Positions 1 to 11,547 are shown, counted from the stretch's first letter. The stretch: 64,000 nucleotides of DNA from Cymbidium sinense (GCA_021442155.1 CM038223.1:30230983-30294982), one strand, 5' to 3'. Translations and numbers: made by a program. Notes: a model not told the origin generated them from the letters alone.

Positions 1-754
1 GTCATTATGGGTGAGTTCAATACTTGTTTAAAATTTTCTTCTTATCATTGAATGCTTTTATGAAGATCCTTTTTATGAAGGCTCACTAGGTTCATGCACA
101 AACATTAATTGTGTTGATACAAAAAATATTAATATGACATAATATCATATCATCCTCAATCACTAAACTCGTGACCCACCTATACCATTAGGTTAGCATT
201 AGTAAGACTTTAGGAGGAACCCCTGTAAGAGAGTCATTGCAAATGTTTCCTACATTATGGGCTTAGCTTTAACCAACCATAGAGTATACCTCTTTCACTT
301 CTTATGTTCAACCATTCTCTAGTGTATGTAAGTAATCAATCAATATTATTGATTCAATTATTTAGATAATGATCATGAGACATAGAAGATTGGCTTGGTA
401 ACCCTCAAAATCAATCTAACAGATTTGAACTATGATTGAGTCAAAGGTACCCACATGCTCTTACCATATTTTTCTCTTGAACTAAATAACCAATCCACTA
501 AACCAAATTGATTGATTAGTAAAAAATATTTAATTTTTGAATATTTCTAGCATGGTTATAAATTAGATAACCACTAGAAAGCTTGGTGTACTAAAACTAA
601 AAAGGGCAAAATTAATCAATCTTGGTCAACCTTAGGCTAATTGTATTCAAGTCTTCATGATTTACTCAAATTGATTTAAATTGTTCAATATGTCCATGTC
701 AACCTTAATCATCAAATTGCTTAGAATAGTTGACTATGTGAACTTTTCTAAGGG
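1..754. other. Unassigned AT-rich flank
   Basis: I see no gene, RNA or repeat match here. The sequence is AT-rich with stops in all frames. It is the left flank of the family A element that begins at 755; bases 750-754 (AAGGG) are the position where a target-site duplication would lie, but they do not match the 5 bases after the other end of the element (ATCAT, 24757-24761). Confidence 0.5.
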
Positions 755-1050
755 TTGTTGTTGTTTGCATCTAAAAAAAATTAATGATGAAAATTGGACA
801 TCCAAGCTTGTGGTGCTGCAGCTCTATTGTCCCTTTAAAGAATCTAGAAGGTACCACCCCCCGACCCCCACCCCAATGGTTGCCTACTTAAATGACACAA
901 CCACGACACTGTAGTACTATCACTGAAGGGCTGTAACAATAATCTTCAGTTTTTAAAAATAAAAAAGCTACTATTCCCTCCCCAGCAGCAATAACCACCT
1001 ATGGGAGTGGAAATGGCTATAGAGCATAAACTCACCCTCCCATAGTGGAA

Positions 1051-1130
1051 AATTCACTATAAAAAGGGGTGAGCAGCCTTTATCTTATTTCTCCTTCCCT
1101 CCACCCTCTTCCCTCACCCTCACTATGAAC
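1051..1130 (+). promoter_or_regulatory. LTR core promoter (TATA box and pyrimidine-rich leader)
   Basis: TATAAAAA lies at 1058-1065, followed by GGGG and then a C/T-rich stretch (about 1084-1125) suited to a transcription start and leader about 25-35 bp downstream. The same arrangement stands at the same position of the other three family A LTRs (17950, reverse 51910, reverse 61232), so it is a conserved LTR feature rather than chance. The activity of this copy is unknown. Confidence 0.7.
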
Positions 1131-1508
1131 CCCATTCATCGTTCTTGCTCCTGGTCATCTGCACTCTCAACAATGTGCTTCTCATACGAGAGTAATCTTC
1201 TCATGCAAGAAATAAGATCCAGACTTACTCTCACTAATTCTAAGTAAAAAATTTTGGAAATGCTTTCTTTACATGATTTTATTTTTGAAAATTAAGTTTA
1301 ACAAGATTTTCACCATCAATCTTGGATCCAGTACGAAATAAAGAGGTTCATCTTTGTTGATCTTGGATCCAAAAAAAGGGCAAAGAGTGCATTTTCACTG
1401 AACAAGTAAGAATCTAGCACTGCTAAGGCATTATGTCATCAAATTTGTATAAAAAATTATAAAATTGTATTAGAATCTAGTTTAGAAATGGGATTCCCAC
1501 TTCATGGT

Positions 1509-1545
1509 ACCATGGCACCATGGCCCAATGCCAGGGTGCCATGGT
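1509..1545. repeat. Perfect 11-bp inverted repeat (hairpin) in the LTR
   Basis: ACCATGGCACC at 1509-1519 is the exact reverse complement of GGTGCCATGGT at 1535-1545, separated by 15 bases. It is the strongest of the many GCACC/GGTGC palindromes that mark family A LTRs. It could form a hairpin in LTR RNA; no function is shown. Confidence 0.7.
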
Positions 1546-1959
1546 CTTGGGAATGAAACTCTTGGTGCTCTGTCTCATAGCACTAAGGCACTGGATATGT
1601 GGCACCTTGGCATTATGCTCTCGGGTTTATATACACTTTTTGCAGCACCATGGCACTATAATACACCACCATAGTGATGATCTATTAGGTTTAAAATCTT
1701 TAAAAAGTGATGTCAAAGTGCCTGGGCACTGTACCTTTGTTGACCTCACTTTTGGAGTGAGAACTCACCCTTCCCATCTTAGACTTAGGAGTGTTCTAAG
1801 CACTAGGATCTCCCTAGTCATATGACACTTATAGTGATTAAGGGAACACTAAATCCAACCTAAGAACTTAGGAAGGCATACCGTAAGCTTAGGATATGCC
1901 TCAGGATAAATAGGTTCTACCTATCCTATGGCCTAAAACAAATCCCATGCTCATCCAAT

Positions 1960-3420
1960 CATCCAAAACCAATCTCAAGCCAACACAATCAACCTCAAAT
2001 TAAACTTGGTTCCTTATCCAAGCTCCAAGCCAAATAAACCTAAACATTAACCTAAGAGAATTCTATCATCATCCTATGGATCCAACCCAAGCCTATTCAA
2101 TTGAAATCAAATCCAATTTAATTTTATGAAAGCACTCAAACCATTCAATACTCTATGCCAAACCCTTCCAAGACTTACAATCAAACCAATTGAACCAAAC
2201 CAATTCAATCAACTCAAGTTAGCCCATTTGCCCTAAAGGTCCAAATGAGCCAAAATACAATCAAACCCAAATAATTTATAATCAAAGCCATCAATCAACT
2301 CTAAATCCATCATTGAACTCTTCTCAACACTCAATCCCATCTAATTCAACCCAATCAACCCATTTGGTCGACTTGAGCCAAAGTTGCCTAAATCACCAAA
2401 TCAATTCAAACTTCAATTCAACCCAAATTGGATTGAATCAACCCATTCAATATCTTCTACAATGATTATTGATCATCCTTGATTGTCTATTTGCAATCAA
2501 TTGGGTGAAACCAAGCTAATTTAATCACTTGATCCAAGTTGACCCAATTAGCCCATATGGACCAAAATGAACCAAACCTTATTCCAATCCAAATCAATAA
2601 GAACCAATGATTCCGATCAATCATAGATTCAGTATTGAACATGACTCAACTATCAATTGAGCCAAACCAAGCTAACTTGGGCCCTTAACCCAAGTTGACC
2701 CAATTTGATCTAAAAGGCCAAATTAGGTCAAATCTCATTCTAAACCAAATTGATTGAAACCAACACCTCTAATCAATCAAAAATGGATTGCTGAACATGA
2801 TCCAACAACCAATTGCATCCAATTTGATCAAACCAACCAAATTGACTCAATTGAACCAATTGACCCATTTTGCCTTAATTGAACTAAAGGATTCAACTGA
2901 ACTAAATCATTCCCAAATCCAAATTAACTCAAACCAACACCTACAATCATTCTAAAATGATCAATTAAACCTAAATCAACCCTCAACTTTAGCCAATTTG
3001 GACAATTTGACTAAATTGGTCAACTTAACCCACTTGACCCATATGAACCAATATGAGCCAAATCCAAATCCACTTCAAATTAAACCAAACCAATGTCACC
3101 AATACATTCCAAATCATCATTTGATTACATCCAAACCCTTGGTTTGATCAAATTTGATCAATTGGTCATCCTAGCCCAATTGAAACTCATTTTACCCATA
3201 TAGGTCAAATTTAGCCAAACCCATTTAAACCAAGCCCAAACCCATCCAAACTTGGCATGACTCATCCTTGGGTCACCATGGGTCAGCCCAAGTGGAGCCA
3301 ACCTATGGTGAATCTGGTTTGGATCCAAACCCATTAACCAACCCACCCAAATGTGACAAAATGCCTATTTGGATGGTCTCACTTACTCATGACAGCCATC
3401 CTTAGCTTATTTTGGACACT
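1960..3420 (+). repeat. CCAA/TTGACC-rich segment of family B copy 1
   Basis: The segment is dense in short words such as CCAATTTGATC, TTGACCC and AACCAA; I count about ten TTGACY or GGTCAA words between 2350 and 3360. TTGACY is the core of the W-box bound by plant WRKY proteins, which is established knowledge; binding here is inference. No protein frame was found. Equivalent segments lie at 26560-27640 and, reversed, at 41500-42900. Confidence 0.55.
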
Positions 3421-5892
3421 TGGACCACTGACCTAACCTGATCCAAGGTTGTTGGGTTCAGCCTTGGGTCATGAGAGAGTAAGCTTACCCTTTGCCCACC
3501 ATTGGCTCACTTGGGGGAGGAGGTACACTCCATGCCAACCCTTGCAACTACTTCAGCCTCTCAAGACCCACCACCTCAGTAATCCACTGCCATCTATGGC
3601 CACTTACCTAAGTCAGACAAATGCTAAAGGCTGAGCTAATCTCAATTCTTAGTTCTCTTGATGAGGAGGGTATACTCCTCCCCATTGATTCAAACTTTAT
3701 ACATAGCATCGTTAGGTGATTCTGAGTAATCCTAGAGCTTCTCCCGATCCCCTAATGCATGACATCACTGGAGAGACCAAGTTCCATTTGAAACTGAGAA
3801 CCCCATCCATCCAACCTCACTTAAACTCCACCAAACTAGAATTTACTCTTCCCACACCTTCCCCAAGCTCAGGCGAGTCAAAACTAATCAATTCCAATTG
3901 ATTCGATAATTAGAGACCACTCCATGATCAACTCTAGTGAGCTTTGTGGTGGCATTTGGTCCACAGAGCTATCAGTGGGGATACAAATTAAGAGCTTCTC
4001 AATAGGGCTTCGTCTCTTCAAGACAAAACTACCTCAGTCATTGGACCATCGGTCTTGAGCTCTAGCAAGGTATATTTTTGGCAAATCATAAAAAAATTCT
4101 CCGGCCTTGGTCTTTTGTGAAAGAATTTGTGATTTCATGTGATTTTCACCATAGAATCTCCTTAGATCTCTCGACATCACACAAGCTCTAGCGAGCTCAG
4201 ATCAAGCGATAGAAGGCAGACGATGTCCGTCTTCTGGCACTCAGGGGACGAAGGATCAATTGTCTTCTAATCCATATGATTAGAATGGACGGTTGTGATT
4301 TAATCTTCTAGAAATCTTGATTTAATCTTATAGGAATCACAGGATTAATCTCCGCTATCCGATGTGAGATCGGATGACGGGGACTAAATTACGCATGCCA
4401 CTATTGACTCAATTGCCATGGGGGATTTTTTAAATAACCTATCCTATGGTTCCACGTAGGAAGCATTATTGCGTCAGCTTCCGCGTAGCACCGATGGGTT
4501 AGGAGGTTAATTAGGTGTTTAAAATATTATTAATTAGGTAGAACTTTAAAAATTTATAACAGATTATTGGAAAATCCTAAAATATGAGTAAACCCATTTT
4601 AAAAAGAAGAGAATTTAATACAAATGATATTCCTAATATTTGAATAGTGAATAATGCTTAATTAGGATTTGAAGTTTAGAATAATTATCTTAATTAAGGC
4701 TTAATTACTTTGTCCAATTGACCCCAAATTTGGTGGATTACTTCTATGGAAGTCCTCTGCCTTCCATAATTTTCTTGAGATTTATTAGCCATGTAATTGA
4801 GAGAATTTGAAATTCAAATCTTAATCACCCTCTTTAAGTAACTTAAAAATTATTAAAAATGCCTAAATAGAAAAAATTAAATAGTTAAGGATGATTAATC
4901 ATTGTTAATAATGAAATGATAAGGGAGAATGATTAGGACCCCTTTCCTAATTATCTCCCTAAATCCATTTCATTAGGAGGGTTAATTAATTCATAGCTTG
5001 ATTAAGGGTTAATTAAGTAATTTAATGATAAAATTAAATCAAATTAAAATGAGAATTAGATCAGATAACTCAAATTAATTTCATGGGTTCCTCTCTATGT
5101 GTTTAATAACATAAAGACCCTAAAGGAACATAAGGTTAAGTCATGGGTATGGGAAAAATATATAAGTACTTAATTTATCCTATTCCTCAATCTTGTTAAC
5201 TCTTAAACATGAGCCAATTTGCATTAGGTCCCTTAGGAGCATTGCAAATTTTAATTTCTCATTTGCATATCATTGGAGGCTCATGATTAAGTAGTAAATT
5301 AAATTAAGAAAGCATAAGAATGGGAAATTAAATGGATTTCTTAATGGCTTGAACTTAAATAATCCTTAAATTTCACTTAATTACTTTTCCTTAAACACAT
5401 TAAGTCACTAATGTGGGATGGGGTTAAAACAATAAATATCATTTCTCCTCGTTATAATTTAATGATTCAAACATAAAAACCAAATTTCATAAGATGCTTT
5501 GGTTAACCTTAAATGATTTTATTTAACTTAATTGTCCTTAGGAAGTAATGTGATTGGATGTATTATGTGGCATTGTTTAATTATTCTTTTCAATCATCAT
5601 AAATTTGTATGTCATTTGATATCATCCATTCATGTTTTCAAATAAAAAGAATCAAATGAATATGATCATATATGTATAAGTTGCATGTGTTGAATTAATC
5701 CTACTATTTGTGTTGCTATTATCACTAACAAATTTCAAAACTATTTTCAAAACTATAAACTAATGATAAAAAATTTAAATTGATATTGTATATGAATATT
5801 ATATGTAATTTACTTTTTTTTACATCTTAAATATGTTGAAGTATTGCATTATTCCCATGATTCTGTGTATGTTTACATGTATTTGAATGTTA

Positions 5893-6231
5893 GTGAGTAT
5901 ATAATCTGGACATCCCGGGAATATGAGGCTTTAAGTATCCCCAAGGAGGTCTTTGATTACCTCACTTTGCTAGTTTAAACTACGACACGTACTTAATTTT
6001 ATTCACATGTTTATGTTCATTAGAATTTGGATAAAACTTTACTTAAAAAGATTAAAAAATTTGTTAATACATAATCTTTTGCATGATTTTCATCCTAATG
6101 ATTGTGTGTGCATTCATATGTATTTAAGATAGTAAGTAAATAGTTTGGACATCCCAGGAATACAAGGCTTTAAGTAGTCCCAAGGACGTCTTAGATTACC
6201 TTACTTCCCTAGTTTAAACAATGACATGTAC
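5893..6231 (+). repeat. Tandem-like duplication inside family B (period about 239 bp)
   Basis: Two about 100-bp blocks, 5893-5991 and 6132-6231, share the frame 'gga(c)atccc(g/a)ggaata(t/c)(a/g)aggctttaagta', then 'cccaaggaggtct', a 'gattacct' and 'ctagtttaaac'. Single related blocks are recognisable at 30310-30400 in copy 2 and around 38890-39170 in the reverse copy. I infer that this is an ancestral part of the family and not a private duplication. Confidence 0.65.
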
Positions 6232-7370
6232 TTTCTGAAATCTTTAATACATGTGTATGTGTACTTAGCTAAGGAATGAAATTCCTCTTTTTTAGAAAAA
6301 AATACATGATTAGCAATCATCTAAGTGTTCCAAAAATACATTGCATTTATAGGTATGTTAAGGTTAAAATCATATGCATGATGTTGATGATCAAAAGGAA
6401 TGATGTATCATTATCTATGTGATAGTAATCCAATCTCATTAATCTTAAGATGCCTTTCATGTTTGAATAGGATTCTTTAAGATTAACCTAAACTTAGGAT
6501 TAATAAAAAATTAATAAATCATTTACCAAAAGAAGCAAATCATAATAACATGCCTTTAGAAAATAACTTATGATAGCGATGAAAGAGGGTCAAACCCTCT
6601 TTCTTCTCTCTATAACAATTAGATTCTAAGTAAATATCAAATAAAATAAACAAAAATACAAATTAAAATTCACTAATCCTTTTAATAACTTAAAATGAAA
6701 CCACCCTCCATGTTTAACTTAAAAAATTTCCAAACTTAGATGATCATAATCCTAAGACCTAATAAGACATACCATGCTAAGCTTAAGCACACACATTAAA
6801 ATGCTAACTCACCACTTCTAGATCTAAGTTAGGATGGTGTATGTTATGATATTGTATTTTTGTTTTGTGATGTAATGTTTTTGATTAGATTCTAGGATTT
6901 CTTATGCATAGGATTGGATGTTAGTCTGCTATTAGCCTAATGATATTTTTTGTAGGGGATTATGCTAAAGGGGTTGCTAAAATAAAAATAAATATAAATA
7001 CTTTTTCTTATAGGTTTCTTATACCCCTTTATATAATCCACATTAAGATAGGTGGACTTGGTTACCCATGTGCAGGGTGCTAAGTCCAAATTATAGAATA
7101 TAACTGCTTTGGTTTGTATTATTTATTTAGCTAACATCTATCTTGCAGGTGTAGTTAGATTTTATTTTTCATAAAAAGGTAATTTTTATAATAGGAATTA
7201 GGATTAGTGTTATAGGGTTTAGGATGAGCAGTGGATAGAAGGTAAAGTATTACAAGGCCTTGTGAAGCATTAGAGAAAATCAAATCAAGCCAAAGAAGGA
7301 AAAGAAGATGAGGAATGAAGACTCCCACAACATCCATTCAATTATAATTATAAAATTTTATTATAATCCA

Positions 7371-7403
7371 GGTTGTATAAGGGTAGAGCTCGGCTACCCA
7401 GTT
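7371..7403 (+). promoter_or_regulatory. Block conserved in all family B copies, possible core promoter
   Basis: GTATAAGGGTAGAGCTCGG followed by CTACCCA. Related blocks occur at 31564-31593, 52221-52248 and 57121-57151 on the plus strand, and at 21045-21069 and 37651-37677 on the minus strand. It survives in copies that are otherwise strongly diverged. The TATAAGGG core at 1.2-1.4 kb before the element end would suit a TATA box that sets the U3/R border of an LTR, but that role is inference. Confidence 0.5.
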
Positions 7404-9028
7404 TCTTTAATTTTTTAGGGTGTATGGTGGTAGCCGACTGCACCAGCCTTTTATTCTTTCATGATAATTTATAAAAGTTTGATTGTCATGTTTATCTTGT
7501 GCAATAAAAATTGCATGTTCTTCATAGGTTTCTTAAAGGGAATGCTTGACCTGTGAGGGCATCCCTTATAGTGGAGAACACCTCCTCCCAATTTGCCAAT
7601 AACTATATTTCATCATGCATTTAGGCATAATTATCCCAACCTTTGTCTAAATGAATGTGTCAAAATGATATAAAAATTTATAAAAGTTTGCATTAGTCTA
7701 AGTCATGTATTCATGCTAGTCATGATCTAGTCTCTTAGGGAGTAAGTTTAGGACTTTAGTGTTCTTCCTAATTAAATAACAACCTAATTATCTTGCATAT
7801 ACATAAGACTGGCCTACATGGTTTTGAATCATAGGAGGTGTTGGCTGGTGGCCACTCCAAGCGATTGTAAGTCCAAAAGAGTCGAGATGGGTTTACCCTA
7901 TCTTTTGGAGGTAAACCACTATATCCCATTTTCTACTTAGATTTAAGTCATTCTCTTAGCTTGTGCTAAAGCATCCTAGATTTAGGATCTGAGGCTATTT
8001 ATTTCCTCTGGGCTCCAAGTATAAGTCCTCACATTTTAGGCATTTTCATAATCTTTTGTTGATGGATTATAAGCCCTAGCATTCTAATGAAATTTTAACT
8101 CAAACAAAAATAAACTTCCTCTTTTAAACACATAAAGCCTCACTATAGGGTAGATTGGAGTGCTCACTATGCTTTATAGTATCATGAGTCCTCCCAACTT
8201 ATCCTCCTTTGGAATCTAAAAGTAAGTCTTCCAATTTGAATTTTCCCACTTGATTTTTCAAAAAGACCCAATCATTTGATAGTTTAATCTTGAAATTTTT
8301 AGAGATAATTATTGACTACTTTAATTGAGTGTTTTCCTAGGAAATTCCTATTTCCTAGGATATAATTCACTATGGAAGCTTGCCTCCATAGTGAACTAAA
8401 GAACCCAACATAAAATAAACCCTGCTTTACTTTTTCATGTAAAGTAGGAGAAAGATATCTGGTATATACGAAGACCCATCTGCCTTAGGATTCCTTATTA
8501 TGTGATTAGGTCCATTGTAAGGTGATATTCTATCTTTCAAGATGGTATATCATACCTTAATATCTTACTTGATCACTTCAATAAGTACCCCTTCAGATCT
8601 GCATGGTGTGCACATAACTCCAAATTAAAACATCACAAACTTCCACTGCCAAACTTGGTTCTGGTGTGAAATGAAAATCTCTATCCATTTTTCTTAGATC
8701 CAAAGCAAGGGAGAAAGGTGTTAATGCATTAAAAAGTTAAAAAATTGAGCACTGTTAAAATATTATGTTACCAAAATTTCAAATTTCTCTAAAAAAGAGT
8801 AAATTTTACGCACTAATGAGACAGAACGTAAGCACTGTAAGTCCAACACTGAGGTGATGAGCAATTAGGTTGCATGGGAAATGTTTACTAAGTGCTCAAA
8901 GGAGCTATACTCCAAGCACCACAAAACTAGACTTATTTCATGATTTTGAACATTTGGAATACTGACTTCGATAAATTCTGAGTCTAAGCCTTGTCTACCT
9001 AGCACCACCACCACATATCGAGTGCCAT

Positions 9029-9204
9029 GGTGCTGATACCTCAGGTAGAAATGACAAAAATGGCTATCTTAGGATGACCATATTACTACATATTGAGCAC
9101 TATAATGCCGATCCCTCGGGTAAAAATGATATAAATGACTATCTTAGGAGCGTCGCTGTGCTGATCCCTCGAGTAAAAATAATAGAAATGACTATCTTAG
9201 GAAT
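9029..9204 (+). repeat. Three related 47-bp blocks in the family A LTR
   Basis: Blocks at 9029-9075, 9106-9153 and 9157-9204 each read roughly 'gtgctgatccctcgggtaaa', then 'aatgatataaatgactatcttaggag'. A single counterpart exists in the reverse LTR near 50740-50780. This is local amplification of a palindrome-bearing LTR segment. Confidence 0.6.
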
Positions 9205-9306
9205 GCTACAACACTACATACAAGTGCCATGGTGCTCAACTCTTGAGTTTTAAGCTTATGCCTTGCATGCTAGTAGCGCCTAGTTGCCAGTTCTAGGTGC
9301 CGATTC

Positions 9307-9409
9307 TACTACTACAATGTCATTTTTAAGTTAAAAAATTTATATTATTTTAAATGGTGCTACTACTACAATGTTAGTTTTAAGTTAAAAAATTTATATT
9401 ATTTTAAAT
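9307..9409 (+). repeat. Near-perfect 54-bp tandem duplication
   Basis: The stretch starting TACTACTACAATGT at 9307 recurs at 9361 with very few changes, through 'aagttaaaaaatttatatta'. The identity is far above that of the surrounding decayed sequence, so the duplication looks young. It lies just past the 3' end of the antisense ORF. Confidence 0.75.
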
Positions 9410-9522
9410 CTTGGAGCTTTTAAATCTTAAATAGAAAGACATGTATATATATACAGAAATATACATAAAAGCATTTAAATAAAAATGCTTTTATTAATAC
9501 AAAAAATTTATTAGAAGAAGTT

Positions 9523-10664
9523 CTACAATGAAAGAAAAAGATAAAATACAAAAATATAAGAAAAAATGGAAAACTTGTAGTCAAAATCATCATCATCATC
9601 ATCCTCTTCTTCTCCTTCTGATGGTGATGGGTTGCACACATAAGGCAGATATTAAGGCATTGTAGAAAAAGAGGCTCGATGCAAAGCCGCAAAGCCATAA
9701 TTTTCATACATATGAACTAAGGCTAAATTAAACTGAGCCATGTTAGAAAACTACTTTTGTTGTTGATCCATATAATAATCAAAATTTCTTTCTAAAGCCT
9801 ATTGCCTATAGTTACTCTCACCAACATGTTTCCTTAAATCTGAGACTTACTCACTTAAGGTTTTGGAGGATGGGGATTGAGATTGTGAGGCACATGGAGC
9901 ACGGGAGCTTTCCCCTACCATAAATTTTGAACCAAATTCCCCAATTATCCTCTTTGTTACAGGATCCTTCTGAATAAGAACTTCTTCATCTGGCTCCCAT
10001 AATGCACCCACCGTAGTGCACAAGTAATAAAAAAAGAGAGAGAGATATGATCAAATCTTATAGTAGTATTGCTCCTAAGTATATTACAAATAGAACTATA
10101 AATAATGTTCTCTATATGAATTGTAAAGCCCATTAGAATATTAAAATTCAAAATGGCCCTATCCTTAGTCACCGTATTGATATTACTAGTGGGCATTAGC
10201 TTGACAAAAATAAAATATTATCAAGCTTTAGACTCTGCCACTAGGCCAGTGGTAGGAAAGTTGATAATCCTTTCCTCTTACCATTTCCACTAAATAATGG
10301 CATTTTTGTTAGTGAGAAAAATAAAGACTTTATCAAAATTAAGATGATTACTATAATATAAAAGATACTGATCATATACTATATTTTACAAGTTGTAATA
10401 TGCATTAATGGCAGTACTATCAAAACTTACCAGTTTGTCCCAAATGAAGACTTTATTATCCTAGTACTCCTTCACATTAGCAAAGAATTCTCACACCACG
10501 TGAATGATGTAGGAGCTATTCTCGTAGGCCAGCTTCTCCCAACTACATTCATTGATTATCCTCTCTCGAAGTTTATCCTAGTACCTCTCCTCTTCTATGT
10601 TAACAAATCTAACATTATCACTGAAAGTCACCCTCCTCTTGCCAACAAGCCTTTTTAATAGCAT
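9523..10664 (-). pseudogene. Antisense LTR ORF, 'putative plant transposon protein' (PF20167-like), decayed
   Basis: Read on the minus strand from ATG at 10664-10662 (MLLKRLVGKRR...), the fragments follow the order of the plant retrotransposon-associated family known as putative plant transposon protein: RFVNIEEERY, then EFFANVKEY, FIWDKLVSFDSTAINAYY, SNINTVTKDRAILNFNIL, DPVTKRIIGEFGSKF, then a Ser/Pro/Gln-rich linker and an acidic tail EGEEEDDDDDD encoded by an ATC/CAT repeat at about 9584-9605. The stop is at 9525-9523, followed by AATAAA-type signals on the same strand. The length would be about 380 codons. At least five in-frame stops and one or more frameshifts make it a pseudogene. Its function is unknown even in intact relatives. 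It sits head-on against LTR transcription. A short remnant of its N-terminus is in the other LTR (18920-19140). The family assignment comes from remembered motifs, not from a search. Confidence 0.65.
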
Positions 10665-11159
10665 GCTTGCTCCCTTAATGTGGAAGAAGGTTAAAAGACA
10701 AAGATCTAAGGTTTATTGAAGAATGAAAATCTATAAAGAGGAGTGGGGGGGTTATATTTATAAACTAGACATAGTGCCACAATGCAAGCCATTCTGGTTC
10801 TAGAACAAGGGGACCAGTGCCTATTGGCTGGTCAAAATGATTACTATGTCGATAAAAAAGAGCACTTATTACCATTAATTTTATAACATATCAAAACCAA
10901 AAAGCATGTTAGACATTGATGTTTCACTGCGACCCTCTGACGCAGCACTGGACAAAAGCTTGTCCCAATTAATAAATGTGCCTTCTAACATGTTAGTCAA
11001 TTTGAATGATCCTTTGATTGGTGCCATAGTGCTATCAAGTCACCACCGAGGCACTAGTCCATCTGCCAACCTACTTTCAAACATCCTTTATGGCACCTAT
11101 AGTGCCATGGCATTGACTTCCCAATGCTAATGCACCATCCCCCCAAAAGTCTCCTATCT

Positions 11160-11500
11160 GCTCGCCAAGCAAGCAACATATAATTTATTCACCATGTGAA
11201 CAATTATATAAATATGACATTTCAAAGGGATGTAAATCTAGCCATCTATCCATTTTCCATACAAAAACCCCAAACCATATAATCCATTCACCATGTGAAC
11301 AATTATATAAATGCTTGCATTCCAATGTAATGTAAGTTCAACCAATATGTTCGCCATGTGAACATCCTATAATTATTCAACATGTGAACACATATATATA
11401 TATATAATGCTATCATTCCAAAGAGATGTAAGTCCAACCAATATGTTCACTATGCAAACATCATATAAATTGTTCTCCACGTGAACACACACACACACAG
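11160..11500 (+). repeat. LTR minisatellite, about 60-bp unit, 5' LTR copy
   Basis: About five degenerate units, each with TTCACCATGTGAACA, a (TA)-rich piece and AAAGGGATGTAAGTCCA. Dinucleotide runs (TA) at 11393-11406 and (AC) at 11487-11499 lie within it. The same unit is found at 24040-24330 and, in reverse with about 15 units, at 59215-60145. Confidence 0.75.
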
Positions 11501-11547
11501 ATGAAAGGGGTGGGTCTAACTAAGAGCCAAAATAAGATATTCTTCTA

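Larger units (their letters stand above)
1738..8637 (+). mobile_element. Family B unit, copy 1: 6.9-kb non-coding TG...CA element inserted in the family A LTR
   Basis: The unit begins TGTTGACCTCACTTTTGG and ends AAAACATCACA. It is flanked by ACCTT (1733-1737) and AACTT (8638-8642), a 5-bp target duplication with one mismatch. Removing it restores continuity of the family A LTR, which fixes both ends well. Copies at 25351-33032 and, in reverse, 36220-43175 share the whole layout: TGACC-type start, a 1.5-kb part rich in CAATTGACC-like words, a part with 'gaggtat' and acidic-site words, long AT-rich stretches, an internal 239-bp duplication, a conserved TATAAGGG block at 7376 and an end with 'tccattgtaaggtgat'. 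No reading frame is conserved and no second LTR is seen inside. It is either a very long solo LTR or a non-autonomous LTR element. Confidence 0.7.
755..11500 (+). repeat. 5' LTR of family A, interrupted by a 6.9-kb family B unit and carrying an antisense ORF
   Basis: Bases 755-1737 align with 17656-18710, and the sequence resumes at 8638, where 'ttggttctggtgtgaaatg' matches 'ttggttttggtgtgaaaag' near 18726. Segment 8638-9430 aligns with the reverse LTR at about 50530-51200. Segment 10480-11100 aligns with 18920-19600. The minisatellite at 11160-11500 matches that of the other LTRs. The last approx. 450 bp of the LTR (as seen at 24300-24756) are missing, so the LTR runs straight into RNase H sequence. 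Without the insertion it would be about 3.8 kb, longer than the 2.9-3.2 kb of the two reverse copies mainly because of the antisense ORF. Confidence 0.75.

Noticed and set aside
1520..1825. 101-codon plus-strand frame over the LTR palindromes
   Set aside because: It crosses the family A LTR and the start of the inserted family B unit at 1738, so it cannot be an ancestral gene; no motif.
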